Shown here piece by piece: positions 17,277 to 26,086 of a DNA stretch of 64,000 nucleotides. Source of the DNA: CAVVNN01 sp963838035 (lineage in GTDB: Bacteria > Actinomycetota > Thermoleophilia > Solirubrobacterales > 70-9); contig CAWIPM010000003.1 in the NCBI GenBank assembly GCA_963838035.1, positions 124,001-188,000 on the forward strand, given 5' to 3'. The translations under genes and the position numbers were made by a program. Under the pieces are notes generated by a model. It saw only the letters and a list, made by a program, of their open reading frames with translations. It was not told where the DNA came from and searched no databases. Within the stretch, counting starts at the first letter, position 1, and each line of letters opens with the position of its first letter.

Positions 17277-17842
17277 GCCGAGCGAGGCTCGAGCGCGGGC
17301 GCACCGTCTTCCTCGATCGCGACGGGACGATCAACGAGTCTCCCCCGCAGGGGGACTACCTCGCCTCGGCCGACTCGGTTCGGCTGATCCCGGGCGCCGC
17401 CGAGGCAATTCAGATGCTGAACCGGCATCCGGCCATGGTGGTGGTGGTCACCAACCAGCGTGGCATCGCTCTGGGGCGGATGACCGAGGCGGACCTGACC
17501 GAGGTCCACAGCCGCATCACCTCGGAGCTGGCTCTTGCAGGGGCGCGGCTGGACGGAATCCTCCACTGCCCCCATCACGCCGGAGAGTGCGACTGCCGCA
17601 AGCCCGGAACGGGGATGTTCGAGCGAGCCGCCGTCGAGATCGATGGCGTCGAGATCCCCGGGGGCGCGATGGTCGGGGACTCGCCGCTCGACGTCGAGGC
17701 GGGTCGCCGGCTTGGGATCACGACGGTTCGACTGGGCGAATCAGGCCCAGGCGACCCGGTCCCCGACCACGAATCCCCGGACCTCCTGACGGCTGTTCGC
17801 TGGCTGCTCGACGATCGGCAAGTCGACCCACCGGACGCATAG
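17273..17842 (+). CDS. gmhB: D,D-heptose 1,7-bisphosphate phosphatase
   Basis: 189 residues with TTG at 17273 as start; the TTGA overlaps the gmhA stop. HAD motif I is VFLDRDGTINE (near residue 12), motif II VVVTNQRGIALG, and motif IV GDSPLDVEAGRRLGI. The zinc loop HCPHHAGECDCRKPGTGM has the Cys/His spacing typical of GmhB. Reaction: removal of the C7 phosphate to give heptose 1-phosphate. The next enzyme, the nucleotidyltransferase HddC (GDP) or HldE-type (ADP), is not found in this window. Confidence 0.94.
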   Translation: MSRARLERGRTVFLDRDGTINESPPQGDYLASADSVRLIPGAAEAIQMLNRHPAMVVVVTNQRGIALGRMTEADLTEVHSRITSELALAGARLDGILHCPHHAGECDCRKPGTGMFERAAVEIDGVEIPGGAMVGDSPLDVEAGRRLGITTVRLGESGPGDPVPDHESPDLLTAVRWLLDDRQVDPPDA

Positions 17843-17851
17843 TCGGGCCAC

Positions 17852-19012
17852 CTAGCCTGGGGCGCCTCGAGGAGTCAGCTTGGGGAAGAAGGGCCGGCGA
17901 CGGCGGGGGCGCGTGCGGGGACCATTCAGGACGCGCCCGATCACTGTGTAACGAACGAAGAGCGGGTACGTGAGCAACGAGAAGGCGAGCGAGCCGGCCA
18001 TCACCAGCAGGAACTGCGGTGCGGTGCCGAGCGCGGTGCCGCCGACCAGGGCGATGACCAGCACCATCGCCGGCATGTGCGAGAGGTAGATCCAGTACGA
18101 GGAGTCCGCCATGTAGCGGAGTGCAGGGCGGGGACGATTCAGGTATCGCTCGGCGAAGCCCACCAGCGCCATCAGGCTGGTCCAGGTCGCGATCGCGTAG
18201 GTCAACAGCGCCGCACCGTGGACCGCGGGCTGGGAGCTGTAGGCCCCCGAATTGTGGAGGGTGAACAGGATCGCGGCGAGCAACGTCGCGGCGAGAGCGC
18301 AGGCGCCCCAGCGCCAGGCGTTGCGTTCCGCCGCGACGACCAGCTCGCGGCGGGCGCAGAGGGTCGCCCCCAGGCCGAAGAAGAGCGCATAGTAGACAAG
18401 CGCGGGCAGCTCGGGAACGAAGGTGTTCCCCGCCGGCGATGCGGTCCATTCCGGTGCCGGCCAGAGCGCCAGCGCAGTCGGAATAGCCAGCAGGAAGATC
18501 CCCCCCAGCGGTCGCGCGATCAGAGCGCGGGAGAGCTCACCAACCAGGCGCAGGAACCTCGGAGCGAGCAGGTAGACGGCGACCGCGGCGCCATCGATGA
18601 TCAACAGGTACCAGAGGAACCAGAGAAAGCTCGGCTCGAAGGTGAAGGGGCTCCCACCGGGAATCCTGTGATTCGGGGCGAGCGCGACACCCGTCTGCTG
18701 GGCGGAGAAGATGAGCAGGGGCACCAGAGTGACCAGCCCGACCAGCAGCGGAGTGACGATGCGGACGGTCCGGTTGCGGGCCGTGTCGCGCAGCCCCCTG
18801 CGAGAGAGCAGCAGGGTGAGGAAGAAACCCGACATCGCAAAGAAGAGGGGCAGGCGAAAGACGTGGACCAGCCAGTAGATCGCAGTGGCCCAAGCTCCCG
18901 GATGCCCGTTGAGCGCAAGCAGAGCCGCGGCATGGACGGGGACGATCAGCAACATCGTCGAAGCCCTCAGCGCATCCATCGAGTGGATTCGCGCATTGGA
19001 GCTGCTGCTCAT
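17852..19012 (-). CDS. Acyltransferase-3 family membrane protein (OafA/OpgC type)
   Basis: 386 residues from ATG 19012; in-frame ATGs at 19027 and 19057 are alternatives. About ten membrane helices. The family signature is at the N-terminus: RIHSMDALRASTMLLIVPVH (with the catalytic His of the R..x..D..R...x..H pattern), and RLPLFFAMSGFFLTLLLSRR follows. SSYWIYLSHMPAM near the C-terminus is also typical. Known for the family: moves O-acetyl or other acyl groups across the membrane to extracytoplasmic sugars. In this locus it probably acylates the exported polysaccharide. It is convergent with gmhB, with a 9-base gap and no clear terminator between them. Confidence 0.88.
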   Translation of the reverse strand: MSSSSNARIHSMDALRASTMLLIVPVHAAALLALNGHPGAWATAIYWLVHVFRLPLFFAMSGFFLTLLLSRRGLRDTARNRTVRIVTPLLVGLVTLVPLLIFSAQQTGVALAPNHRIPGGSPFTFEPSFLWFLWYLLIIDGAAVAVYLLAPRFLRLVGELSRALIARPLGGIFLLAIPTALALWPAPEWTASPAGNTFVPELPALVYYALFFGLGATLCARRELVVAAERNAWRWGACALAATLLAAILFTLHNSGAYSSQPAVHGAALLTYAIATWTSLMALVGFAERYLNRPRPALRYMADSSYWIYLSHMPAMVLVIALVGGTALGTAPQFLLVMAGSLAFSLLTYPLFVRYTVIGRVLNGPRTRPRRRRPFFPKLTPRGAPG

Positions 19013-19074
19013 CGGAGCAGCGTACATCCCACCCCCCGGAGGGTCCAATCTCTCCATATCGGCCCATCGACGAG

Positions 19075-19623
19075 CTAGAAAGGAAGGGTCTCGGCGATCT
19101 CGGCGAGGAGCGGGGCCTGCCTGTCACGCGCTGAGAGAAGCGGGTCGCCGATGGGCCACTCGACGCCGACGTCGGGGTCGTCCCAGGCGATGCCGGACTC
19201 GGTTGCGGGGTCATAGGTGCTGGAGAGCAGGTAGGTGACGTCGGCGACGTCGCTGAGGACGGCGAATCCGTGGCCGAAGCCCACCGGGACGAAGAGCTGG
19301 TGGTGCCTCTGGTCGTCGAGGACGTGGCCCTCCCACTGGCCGCGGGTGGGGGAACCGCGGCGCAGGTCGACGGCGACGTCGAAGATCGCGCCACGGGGGC
19401 AGCGGACCAACTTGGCCTGGCCAGGCTCGGTTTGGAAGTGGAGTCCCCGCAGGGTGCTCTTTGAGGAGCGGGAGTGGTTGTGCTGGACGAACTCGACCTC
19501 GACACCCAGCTCGGCCCAGGCGTCACGGCGATATGTCTCCACCATGAAGCCGCGCTCGTCTCCGTGCACCGCCGGCTCGAGCAGGACCACACCGTCGAGT
19601 TTCGTCTCCAGCCGCTCTGGCAT
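19075..19623 (-). CDS. rmlC: dTDP-4-dehydrorhamnose 3,5-epimerase
   Basis: 182 residues from ATG 19623, usual RmlC length. Motifs: HGDERGFMVETYR, FVQHNHSRSSKSTLRGLHFQ (catalytic His region), VRCPRGAIFDVAVDLRRGSP, and VPVGFGHGFAVLSDVADVTY. Reaction: double epimerisation of dTDP-4-keto-6-deoxyglucose. The ATG overlaps the rmlB stop as TGATG, so rmlC is the last gene of the minus-strand rhamnose group (order rmlA, rmlD, rmlB, rmlC). Confidence 0.96.
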   Translation of the reverse strand: MPERLETKLDGVVLLEPAVHGDERGFMVETYRRDAWAELGVEVEFVQHNHSRSSKSTLRGLHFQTEPGQAKLVRCPRGAIFDVAVDLRRGSPTRGQWEGHVLDDQRHHQLFVPVGFGHGFAVLSDVADVTYLLSSTYDPATESGIAWDDPDVGVEWPIGDPLLSARDRQAPLLAEIAETLPF

Positions 19624-20606
19624 CAGCCGAGCGCCCTGCCGTACTGCTTCTCGTAGTACTCGCGGTATTCGCCGGAGCGGATCGGGCCCCACCACTCCTC
19701 GTTGTCGCGGTACCACCGCACGGTCCGCTCCAGGCCCTCATCGAAGCGCACCTGCGCCTCCCAGCCCAGCTCGGAGCGGATCTTCTCGCTGCCGAGCGAG
19801 TAGCGGCGATCGTGGCCGGGGCGGTCCTGCACGTGCTCGATCAGCGACTCGTCGCCGCCGGTCAGCTCGATCACCCGCCTGACGACCTCGATGTTCTCGC
19901 ACTCGTCGGGGCCGCCGACGTTGTAGGCCTCACCCGCGCGGCCGTTCATCAGCACCGTGTGGATGCCACGGCAGAAGTCCTCGACGTAGAGCCAGTTGCG
20001 GACCTGGCGGCCGTCACCGTAGACCGGCAGCGAGTCGCCGTGGATCGCGTTCAGGACCATCAGCGGGATCAGCTTCTCCGGGTACTGGCGCGGGCCGTAG
20101 TTGTTGGAGCCGCGGCAGATCACCGCCTCCAGGCCGTAGGTGTGGAAGTGGGCGGAGACGAGCAGGTCGCCGGCGGCCTTGGTCGCCGAGTAGGGCGAGG
20201 AGGGGTCGAGCGGCGAGGTCTCGGTGAAGGAGCCGGACTCGATCGAGCCGTAGACCTCGTCGGTCGAGACCTGGAGGTAGCGGTCGATGCCCAGCTCGCG
20301 GGCCGCGTCGAGCAGCGTGCCGGTGCCGATCAGATGGGTGCGGGCAAAGGCATCCTGGTCCTCGATCGAGCGGTCGACGTGGCTCTCGGCGGCGAAGTTG
20401 ACGACCGCCTCGCAGCCCTCCATCGCCTCGCGGACGACCGCCGGGTCCTCGATCCCGCCGACCACCAGCTCAATCCCCTCGGGCAGGTTCTCCCGCCGCC
20501 CGGCATAGGTGAGCTTGTCGAGCACGACCACCTCGTGCTCGTCGCCGACGAGGCGCACATAGCTGGAGCCGATGAAACCGGCCGCGCCGGTGACGAGCAC
20601 CTTCAT
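19623..20606 (-). CDS. rmlB: dTDP-glucose 4,6-dehydratase
   Basis: 327 residues from ATG 20606. Rossmann motif VTGAAGFIGSSYV, VVNFAAESHVDRSI, catalytic STDEVYGSI and the Tyr-x3-Lys of SPYSATKAAGD, then RGSNNYGPRQYPEKLIPLM and NWLYVEDFCRGI. These are diagnostic for RmlB and not for other SDR epimerases. Reaction: dTDP-glucose to dTDP-4-keto-6-deoxyglucose. Seventeen bases separate it from rmlD upstream. Confidence 0.96.
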   Translation of the reverse strand: MKVLVTGAAGFIGSSYVRLVGDEHEVVVLDKLTYAGRRENLPEGIELVVGGIEDPAVVREAMEGCEAVVNFAAESHVDRSIEDQDAFARTHLIGTGTLLDAARELGIDRYLQVSTDEVYGSIESGSFTETSPLDPSSPYSATKAAGDLLVSAHFHTYGLEAVICRGSNNYGPRQYPEKLIPLMVLNAIHGDSLPVYGDGRQVRNWLYVEDFCRGIHTVLMNGRAGEAYNVGGPDECENIEVVRRVIELTGGDESLIEHVQDRPGHDRRYSLGSEKIRSELGWEAQVRFDEGLERTVRWYRDNEEWWGPIRSGEYREYYEKQYGRALG

Positions 20607-20622
20607 GCCACACCTTTCGCGA

Positions 20623-21471
20623 TCATGGTTCCCTCTCTGCCTGTCGTTGGGCCAGGTAGCCGGCGAGGCCATCCTGCCAGGAGGGCAGCCGGATCGCGTG
20701 CTCGCGCTGGCTGGCAAGGGCCGAAAAGGGCGGCCGCGGCGCCGGTCGGCCGAGCATCTCGGTCGTCGCCGAGAGCACTTTGCACTCGACCTTGGCCTGC
20801 TCGAAGATCTCCCGCGCGAACTCATACCACGAGCACTCGCCCGCGGCCGCCATGTGGTGGATGCCGAACTCGATCCCCTCGATCAGGCGGACGAGGCCGT
20901 AGGCGAGATGCCAGGTGTAGGTGGGCGAGCCGACCTGGTCGCGGACGACGAGGACCTCGCCATGGTCGGCAGCGAGTCGCAGCATCGTCTCGACGAAGTT
21001 GGAGCCGCCGATCCCGAACAGGCCGGCGGAGCGGACGATGAAGTGGCGGCTGTTGGCGGCGGCGGTCGCCTCCTCGCCGGCGAGCTTGGTTCGGCCGTAG
21101 GCGGAGAGCGGCGCCGGCTGGTCGGACTCGACGTAGGGAGCGCCCTTGGCGCCGTCGAAGACGTAATCGGTGGAAACGTAGACGACGGCGGCGCCGAGCG
21201 CAGCGGCTGCGGCGGCGATGCTCCCGGCGCCCGTGCCGTTGACGGCGAACGCCGCCTCCTCGGCCTCCTCGGCCCCGTCGACGTCGGTCCAGGCGGCGCA
21301 GTTGATGACGATGTCGGGGCGCTCGAGGTCGAGCTTGCGCTCGACGACGGTCGCGTCGGTGACGTCCAGCTCGGACCGGCCGAAGCCGACCACGTCGTGG
21401 CCGGCGTTGCCGGCGGCGAGCATCACGTCGCGGCCGAGCATTCCGGCTGCCCCTGTGACGAGGAGCTTCAT
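20623..21471 (-). CDS. rmlD: dTDP-4-dehydrorhamnose reductase
   Basis: 282 residues. VTGAAGMLGRDVM for NAD(P)H binding, INCAAWTDVDGAE, VVYVSTDYVFDG, and the catalytic Tyr-x3-Lys in LSAYGRTKLAGEE. C-terminal SWYEFAREIFEQA is typical of RmlD. Reaction: last step to dTDP-L-rhamnose. A 67-base gap to rmlA upstream holds no recognised site. Confidence 0.96.
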   Translation of the reverse strand: MKLLVTGAAGMLGRDVMLAAGNAGHDVVGFGRSELDVTDATVVERKLDLERPDIVINCAAWTDVDGAEEAEEAAFAVNGTGAGSIAAAAAALGAAVVYVSTDYVFDGAKGAPYVESDQPAPLSAYGRTKLAGEEATAAANSRHFIVRSAGLFGIGGSNFVETMLRLAADHGEVLVVRDQVGSPTYTWHLAYGLVRLIEGIEFGIHHMAAAGECSWYEFAREIFEQAKVECKVLSATTEMLGRPAPRPPFSALASQREHAIRLPSWQDGLAGYLAQRQAEREP

Positions 21472-21538
21472 AGCACAGCGTTTCGCCGTCGCTCGGCTCG
21501 TGAGGAATCAGATATGGACATTCGCCTCGCTCGGCTCA

Positions 21539-22612
21539 CTAGACGATTTCGATGTCGCAGTTGTCGCCGACCAGCAGTCGCAGAGTCTTCGGCATCCCGT
21601 CGCTGCGGGTGAGCTTGACGTTGCGGCCGAGCAGGCTCGCCTCCATCCGGGTGCCGAGGTCCTCGACGACGGAGCCGCCGAGGACGATCGAGTGCTCGAT
21701 CTCGGAGCGGCGGATGTGGACGTTCTCGCCGATCGATGTGTAGGGGCCGACGTAGGCGTCCTCGACGCGGGCGCCGGCGCCGATCACGACCGGTCCCCGG
21801 ACGACCGAGCCGGCGACCGTGGCCCCCGCCTCGACGACGACGCGGCCCTCGATCCGCGAGTTGTCGGTGTCGCCGTCGATGCGCGTCTCCAGCTCCTCCA
21901 GCACCAGCCGGTTGGCCTCGAGCATGTCGGCGAGCTGGCCGGTGTCCTTCCACCAGCCGGTGACGACCTCCGACTGGACCCGGTGGCCATCGTCGATCAG
22001 GCCCTGGATCGCCTCGGTGATCTCCAGCTCGCCGCGCCAGGAGGGCTCCAGGGCGCGGGCCGCATCGAAGATCGAGGGACTGAAGAGGTAGACGCCGACG
22101 AGGGCGAGATTGGAGGGCGGGTCTTTCGGCTTCTCGATCAGACGGACGATCCGCTCGCCATCCAGCTCGGCGACGCCGTAGGACTGGGGGTCGTCGACAG
22201 GGGTGAGGAGGATCAGCGCGTCCGGCTTGTCGGCGCGAAAGGTGGAGACGAGGCCGCGCAGGCCGTCGCGCAGGAGGTTGTCGCCGAGGTACATGACGAA
22301 GGGCGAGCCGGCGATGAACTCCTCCGCGGTGAGCACCGCGTGGGCGAGGCCCGCGGGCCTGTCCTGCACGATGTAGGTGATCTTCGCGCCGAAGGCCGAC
22401 CCGTCGCCGGCTGCCTCGCGAATCTCGTCCCCGGTCTCCGGGGCGATGATGATCCCGACATCCGTCACCCCGGCATCGACCAGCGCCTCGATCCCGTAGA
22501 AGAGCACGGGTTTGTTGGCGACGGGCACGAGCTGCTTCGCCGAGGTGTGGGTGATCGGCCGCAGGCGGGTGCCGGCGCCGCCGGAGAGGATCAGTCCCTT
22601 GAGGTCTTCCAC
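21539..22612 (-). CDS. rmlA: Glucose-1-phosphate thymidylyltransferase, long form
   Basis: 357 residues, longer than the ~290 residues of classical RmlA because a left-handed beta-helix tail follows the transferase domain. N-terminal GLILSGGAGTRLRPITHTSA and KQLVPVANKPVLFYGIEAL form the nucleotide site; MYLGDNLLRDG and GWWKDTGQLADMLEANRLVL follow. The tail shows hexapeptide-like repeats (RIEGRVVVEAGATV, VIGAGARVEDAYVG, SIGENVHI). Reaction: Glc-1-P plus dTTP to dTDP-glucose. It is the first gene of the rml set and follows the flippase gene by 11 bases. Confidence 0.95.
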   Translation of the reverse strand: MEDLKGLILSGGAGTRLRPITHTSAKQLVPVANKPVLFYGIEALVDAGVTDVGIIIAPETGDEIREAAGDGSAFGAKITYIVQDRPAGLAHAVLTAEEFIAGSPFVMYLGDNLLRDGLRGLVSTFRADKPDALILLTPVDDPQSYGVAELDGERIVRLIEKPKDPPSNLALVGVYLFSPSIFDAARALEPSWRGELEITEAIQGLIDDGHRVQSEVVTGWWKDTGQLADMLEANRLVLEELETRIDGDTDNSRIEGRVVVEAGATVAGSVVRGPVVIGAGARVEDAYVGPYTSIGENVHIRRSEIEHSIVLGGSVVEDLGTRMEASLLGRNVKLTRSDGMPKTLRLLVGDNCDIEIV

Positions 22613-22623
22613 GAGCGAGAAGG

Positions 22624-24063
22624 CTACCGTCGGCCAGGCAGGAGACGGGCCAGCGACCGGATCCGCCCGATCATCCCCCGTTCCGGCTTGAGCAGTGTGA
22701 GGGCCGACATCTCCAGCGCCCTCGAGGCGCGCCGGACCATGAAGGCGCTGCTGGCCGAGTAGGCGATCAGCGAGGTGACCCCCGCGCCCATGATCCCCAT
22801 GATCGGGAGCAGCGCCGCGAGGCCGGCCGCGGTGACGGCCAATGCCACTCCCTCGCCGATGCTCGACTCGAGCGGCCGGCCGACCGCCTGCAGGACCGCC
22901 TCCAGCACCCTGTTTAGGCCGAAGACGACCCCGGCGACCAGCAGCACCCGTCCGACGCCGGCCGCGCCGACAAAGGCCTCACCGAATAAGAAGCGGATCA
23001 GGATCGGCTCGAGGACGAATATCGGGACCGAAACCAGGGTCGCGCAGAGCAGCGTCGCGCTGACGAAGAGCCGCCCCATGCGCCGTCGTTCCTCGATCGC
23101 CTCGAGTCGTGCGATCAGTGGCAGGGCGATCACGGCGAACGAGAAGCCGATCAGCGTTGTGAGCGAGGTCAACGTCACTGCGACCACGTAGAGGCCAAGG
23201 CTGGCGGCACTGAAGAAGACCGAGATGACGAGCTGGTCGGCCCGCTCGTTGAGCGACCACATGCTCTGACTCAGAGCGCTCTTGGAGCCGAATCCGAGCA
23301 GCCCCCTGACGCCCTCCCGGCTGAAGGCGATTTCGCCGTCCACGGAGCGGAGAGTCACGATCAGCGCCACGGCGGCGGTGATCGCGTAAGCCGCGATGTA
23401 GGCGCCCGCCGCGGAGGCGATTGTCATCCGTCCGGTTACGGCGAGAAGGACGATGCCGGCTGCGGTTGCGCCGATCAGAACGAGCCGGAGAGCCTGGAAC
23501 CAGGCGAATCGGTGGCTGCCGTTGAGGATCGAGAGCATCGAGACGACGAGCAGGTTGAGTGGCACGAAGGCGGTGAGGAACAGCTGGCCGTCCCGGACGA
23601 TGCTCGAGTCGTGTCCCCCGAGTGCGAGCGGGATGATCGCCCAGCCGATCGCCACAAGCAACACCGAGTCGACGGCGACGATTGCCAGCGTGTTGCCGAC
23701 CACCACACCCAAGCGGGAGGTGCGAGCCGCGAAGTAGGTGGACGCCTGAGCCAGGCCCAGGCTGCCAATCACCGTGAGCAGGGTCGGCCAGAGGATCACG
23801 GCGGCGAGCTCTCCCCGGTCGGTTGGACCGAGGATGCGAGCCAGAAGGACCCCGATCACCGCCTGGATCAGCTGGATCGCGCCGGTCGCGGCAAAGGTGC
23901 CGACCATCGGCCCGGCGGCGCCCTCGCCAAGCTCAGCGTCGGGAATTTCGGCGGCGTCCAGATCCTCGGCGAGCAGGGTCGCAGCGCCCGGCTCTGGGGT
24001 TTCCTCGGAGGGGGGCTTCACAGATTGGGAACGATAGGTGCCCGCGCCGAGACCACGACTCAA
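22624..24063 (-). CDS. Wzx-type polysaccharide flippase (MOP superfamily)
   Basis: 479 residues. After a hydrophilic, acidic N-terminus (about 50 residues) there are 12-14 membrane helices with the MATE/MOP pattern: GTFAATGAIQLIQAVIGVLL ARI, GSLGLAQASTYFAARTSR, and FGSKSALSQSMWSLNERADQL, the last being a typical polysaccharide-biosynthesis-protein motif. Known for the family: flips undecaprenyl-linked repeat units to the outer face. It is the only flippase gene seen in the locus. Its ATG overlaps the stop of the GT4 gene upstream (ATGA). Confidence 0.9.
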   Translation of the reverse strand: MSRGLGAGTYRSQSVKPPSEETPEPGAATLLAEDLDAAEIPDAELGEGAAGPMVGTFAATGAIQLIQAVIGVLLARILGPTDRGELAAVILWPTLLTVIGSLGLAQASTYFAARTSRLGVVVGNTLAIVAVDSVLLVAIGWAIIPLALGGHDSSIVRDGQLFLTAFVPLNLLVVSMLSILNGSHRFAWFQALRLVLIGATAAGIVLLAVTGRMTIASAAGAYIAAYAITAAVALIVTLRSVDGEIAFSREGVRGLLGFGSKSALSQSMWSLNERADQLVISVFFSAASLGLYVVAVTLTSLTTLIGFSFAVIALPLIARLEAIEERRRMGRLFVSATLLCATLVSVPIFVLEPILIRFLFGEAFVGAAGVGRVLLVAGVVFGLNRVLEAVLQAVGRPLESSIGEGVALAVTAAGLAALLPIMGIMGAGVTSLIAYSASSAFMVRRASRALEMSALTLLKPERGMIGRIRSLARLLPGRR

Positions 24064-25142
24064 CGCGACGACCGACCAGCCTCCTCGGCCAAGCGGTGGA
24101 ACAGCTCGGACAGCTCGTCGAGGAGGCGAGGGAGGTCGTAACGTCCCAGCGCCAGCTCACGACCTCTGGCTCCCATTTCGGCGCGGAGACCAGCGTCCCT
24201 GACCAGCATTTCGAGGCGCTCCCTCCATTGGTCGGCGCCGGTGGCGAAGAACGCCTCCCGGCCTTCTGTCACGACCCTGTGATTGTGCCCAACCGGGGAG
24301 AGGACCATGGGCAGCCCGGCCGCCATGTACTCCTTGATCTTGAACGGCTCCTTGGTCCGATGGAGCTCGGTGTCGGCGAGCGGCATGATCCCGATGTCGA
24401 AGTCGGCGATCCAGGAATGCTCGTCACCAGGGTCCCAGGGCCGCCAGTCGAGATAGGGGTCGAGCGTCCCGAGGCTCGGTCGCCGCAGGCCGCCGATGAC
24501 CATCACCCGTGCGCCGGTTGCGTCACAGACGGCTCTGAGCGCCTCGGCGATCGGCGCAAGGTGTTCTTCGGGGTATATCCCGGCGTAGCCGATCGTCACC
24601 TGCCGGCGATCCTCATGATGTTTCACCGGATAGGCGTCGACGTCGACCGCGTATTCGATATGGGTGACCGGCGCCCCGGCATTCCTGGCAAACTCGGCGA
24701 CAACCTCGTTCCCGGTCACCACTGTGGTTGCCAGTCGACAGCGGAGCTCCGACCAGCGCGGGGGCGCTTCGAGCCAGATCCCGTCGTCCAGGTGATAGGC
24801 GATCGGCAGCCCGGTCAGCTTGCGGGCGAGCCACTCGATCAGCGGCGGGGAGGACCAGCGGAACATCGAGCGCTGCACGAAGATGACGTCGTACCTGCGC
24901 GCCCTGAGGATTTGCAGGAACCGGCGAGGCAGCACGATCATGTACCAGTAGACCGCGGCGCGAAAGCGCCAGCCTCTCGTCTTGCGACGGTAGAAGAAGT
25001 CGTACAAACGCGGGCTCGACGGGGGGAAGACCGTCCCGACGACGCCGCGATCTGCCGAACGCGCGGCCGGCAGCACGCAGAAGGCGCCGGTGGCGCGGTC
25101 GTCGACCGCGTGCATGGGAAAGAAGGCGACCTTGACGGGCAT
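24060..25142 (-). CDS. GT4 (group 1) glycosyltransferase
   Basis: 360 residues. GT-B layout: an N-terminal domain with VIFVQRSMFRW and IAYHLDDGIWLE, and a C-terminal donor domain with IGYAGIYPEEHLAPIAEALR, VMVIGG, DIGIMPLADTELHRTKEPFK and KIKEYMAAGLPMVLSPVG. The last two carry the E-x7-E-like nucleotide-sugar site. It lies between a flippase gene and an FkbM gene in one minus-strand operon. Donor sugar unknown. Confidence 0.9.
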   Translation of the reverse strand: MPVKVAFFPMHAVDDRATGAFCVLPAARSADRGVVGTVFPPSSPRLYDFFYRRKTRGWRFRAAVYWYMIVLPRRFLQILRARRYDVIFVQRSMFRWSSPPLIEWLARKLTGLPIAYHLDDGIWLEAPPRWSELRCRLATTVVTGNEVVAEFARNAGAPVTHIEYAVDVDAYPVKHHEDRRQVTIGYAGIYPEEHLAPIAEALRAVCDATGARVMVIGGLRRPSLGTLDPYLDWRPWDPGDEHSWIADFDIGIMPLADTELHRTKEPFKIKEYMAAGLPMVLSPVGHNHRVVTEGREAFFATGADQWRERLEMLVRDAGLRAEMGARGRELALGRYDLPRLLDELSELFHRLAEEAGRSSR

Positions 25143-25144
25143 CG

Positions 25145-26083
25145 CTAGGGAATGAGCAGCAAGTCGGTTTGGTCGGCGACCCCCGCGTACCTGTCGGCGA
25201 GAAGTGCGACGTCGGCAGCGGGCCGGGGGGCAGCGAGGTCGCCCTCGAGATCGAGGAGTTGGCTGAAATGGACGGAGACGGTCTCAGCCAACATCTCCAG
25301 CCCACCGGCGCGGCTCAGGGCGTAGGGCCAGAACTCGATCACCACCGGAACTCGACCGGCGAGAACCGCCTGGGCGCCGGCCAGGATGTGTCCCTCGTGG
25401 CCCTGGGCGTCAACCCAGAGCAGGCCCACCGACGCGACGTCTACCTCACCGCTCTGCACATAGGAGTCCAGGGTCGCCGTCGGCACCTCGATCGTCGACC
25501 AGCCCTCCTCGCCGAATGCCCCGCCACTCGACGCCCCGCCCGTAGCCCGAACTCGCCCGTCGCCTGGATTCATCGGGGCGACCTCGAACACGGCGGTACC
25601 GGCTCGATCGGAGAGGGCGACCTGGATGATCGCGGCGCGATCCGCAAGGCCGTTGTAGGAGAGATTCAGTCTGAGCAGCTCGAGATTGCGCGGGGCCGGC
25701 TCGAAGCAAATCGCACGCTCGAAGCCAAAGGCGCCGAGGGCGGTCACGCATGTGGTCCCGACGTTGGCTCCGACATCGATGAGGGTTCGTCCGACCGGGC
25801 TGGCCGCACCGGCGCTGTCGAGCGCGCCCAAGACGCGGTCGAGCGTACGACGATCGACATCGTCGCCCATGAACAGAGTCATCCCGGCACCGTGGTCCCT
25901 GGTGCTCATCAGGTAGCGCAGCCCCTCAGACTCGACCACGATCGCGGGGGTGAATCTCGCCGCAAGCCGGTAGAAGAGCTCACGGATGAACGCCGTCCGC
26001 TTGTCGGCATGTCGAAGCGCGGCAAACGCTCTGGACAGAGCCCGCCCCAGCCGCGCTGGGAGGGTGCGGCTGTAGGTCTTCAT
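25145..26083 (-). CDS. FkbM-family methyltransferase
   Basis: 312 residues. SAM site LIDVGANVGTTCVTALGAFG (near residue 108), AICFEPAPRNLELLRLNLSY, ALSDRAGTAVFEV, and C-terminal LLWVDAQGHEGHILAGAQAV, the IDVEGxE-like motif of the FkbM fold (with VDAQGHE here). Known for the family: O-methylation, often of sugar hydroxyls in surface glycans. A second FkbM gene at 27636-28442 is divergent from this operon, so two methylation steps are possible. Confidence 0.9.
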   Translation of the reverse strand: MKTYSRTLPARLGRALSRAFAALRHADKRTAFIRELFYRLAARFTPAIVVESEGLRYLMSTRDHGAGMTLFMGDDVDRRTLDRVLGALDSAGAASPVGRTLIDVGANVGTTCVTALGAFGFERAICFEPAPRNLELLRLNLSYNGLADRAAIIQVALSDRAGTAVFEVAPMNPGDGRVRATGGASSGGAFGEEGWSTIEVPTATLDSYVQSGEVDVASVGLLWVDAQGHEGHILAGAQAVLAGRVPVVIEFWPYALSRAGGLEMLAETVSVHFSQLLDLEGDLAAPRPAADVALLADRYAGVADQTDLLLIP

Positions 26084-26086
26084 CGC

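Noticed and set aside
19055..19070. A half-element atcggcccatcgac similar to a family A arm near the acyltransferase start.
   Set aside because: No complementary partner is present nearby, and the similarity is short enough to be chance.
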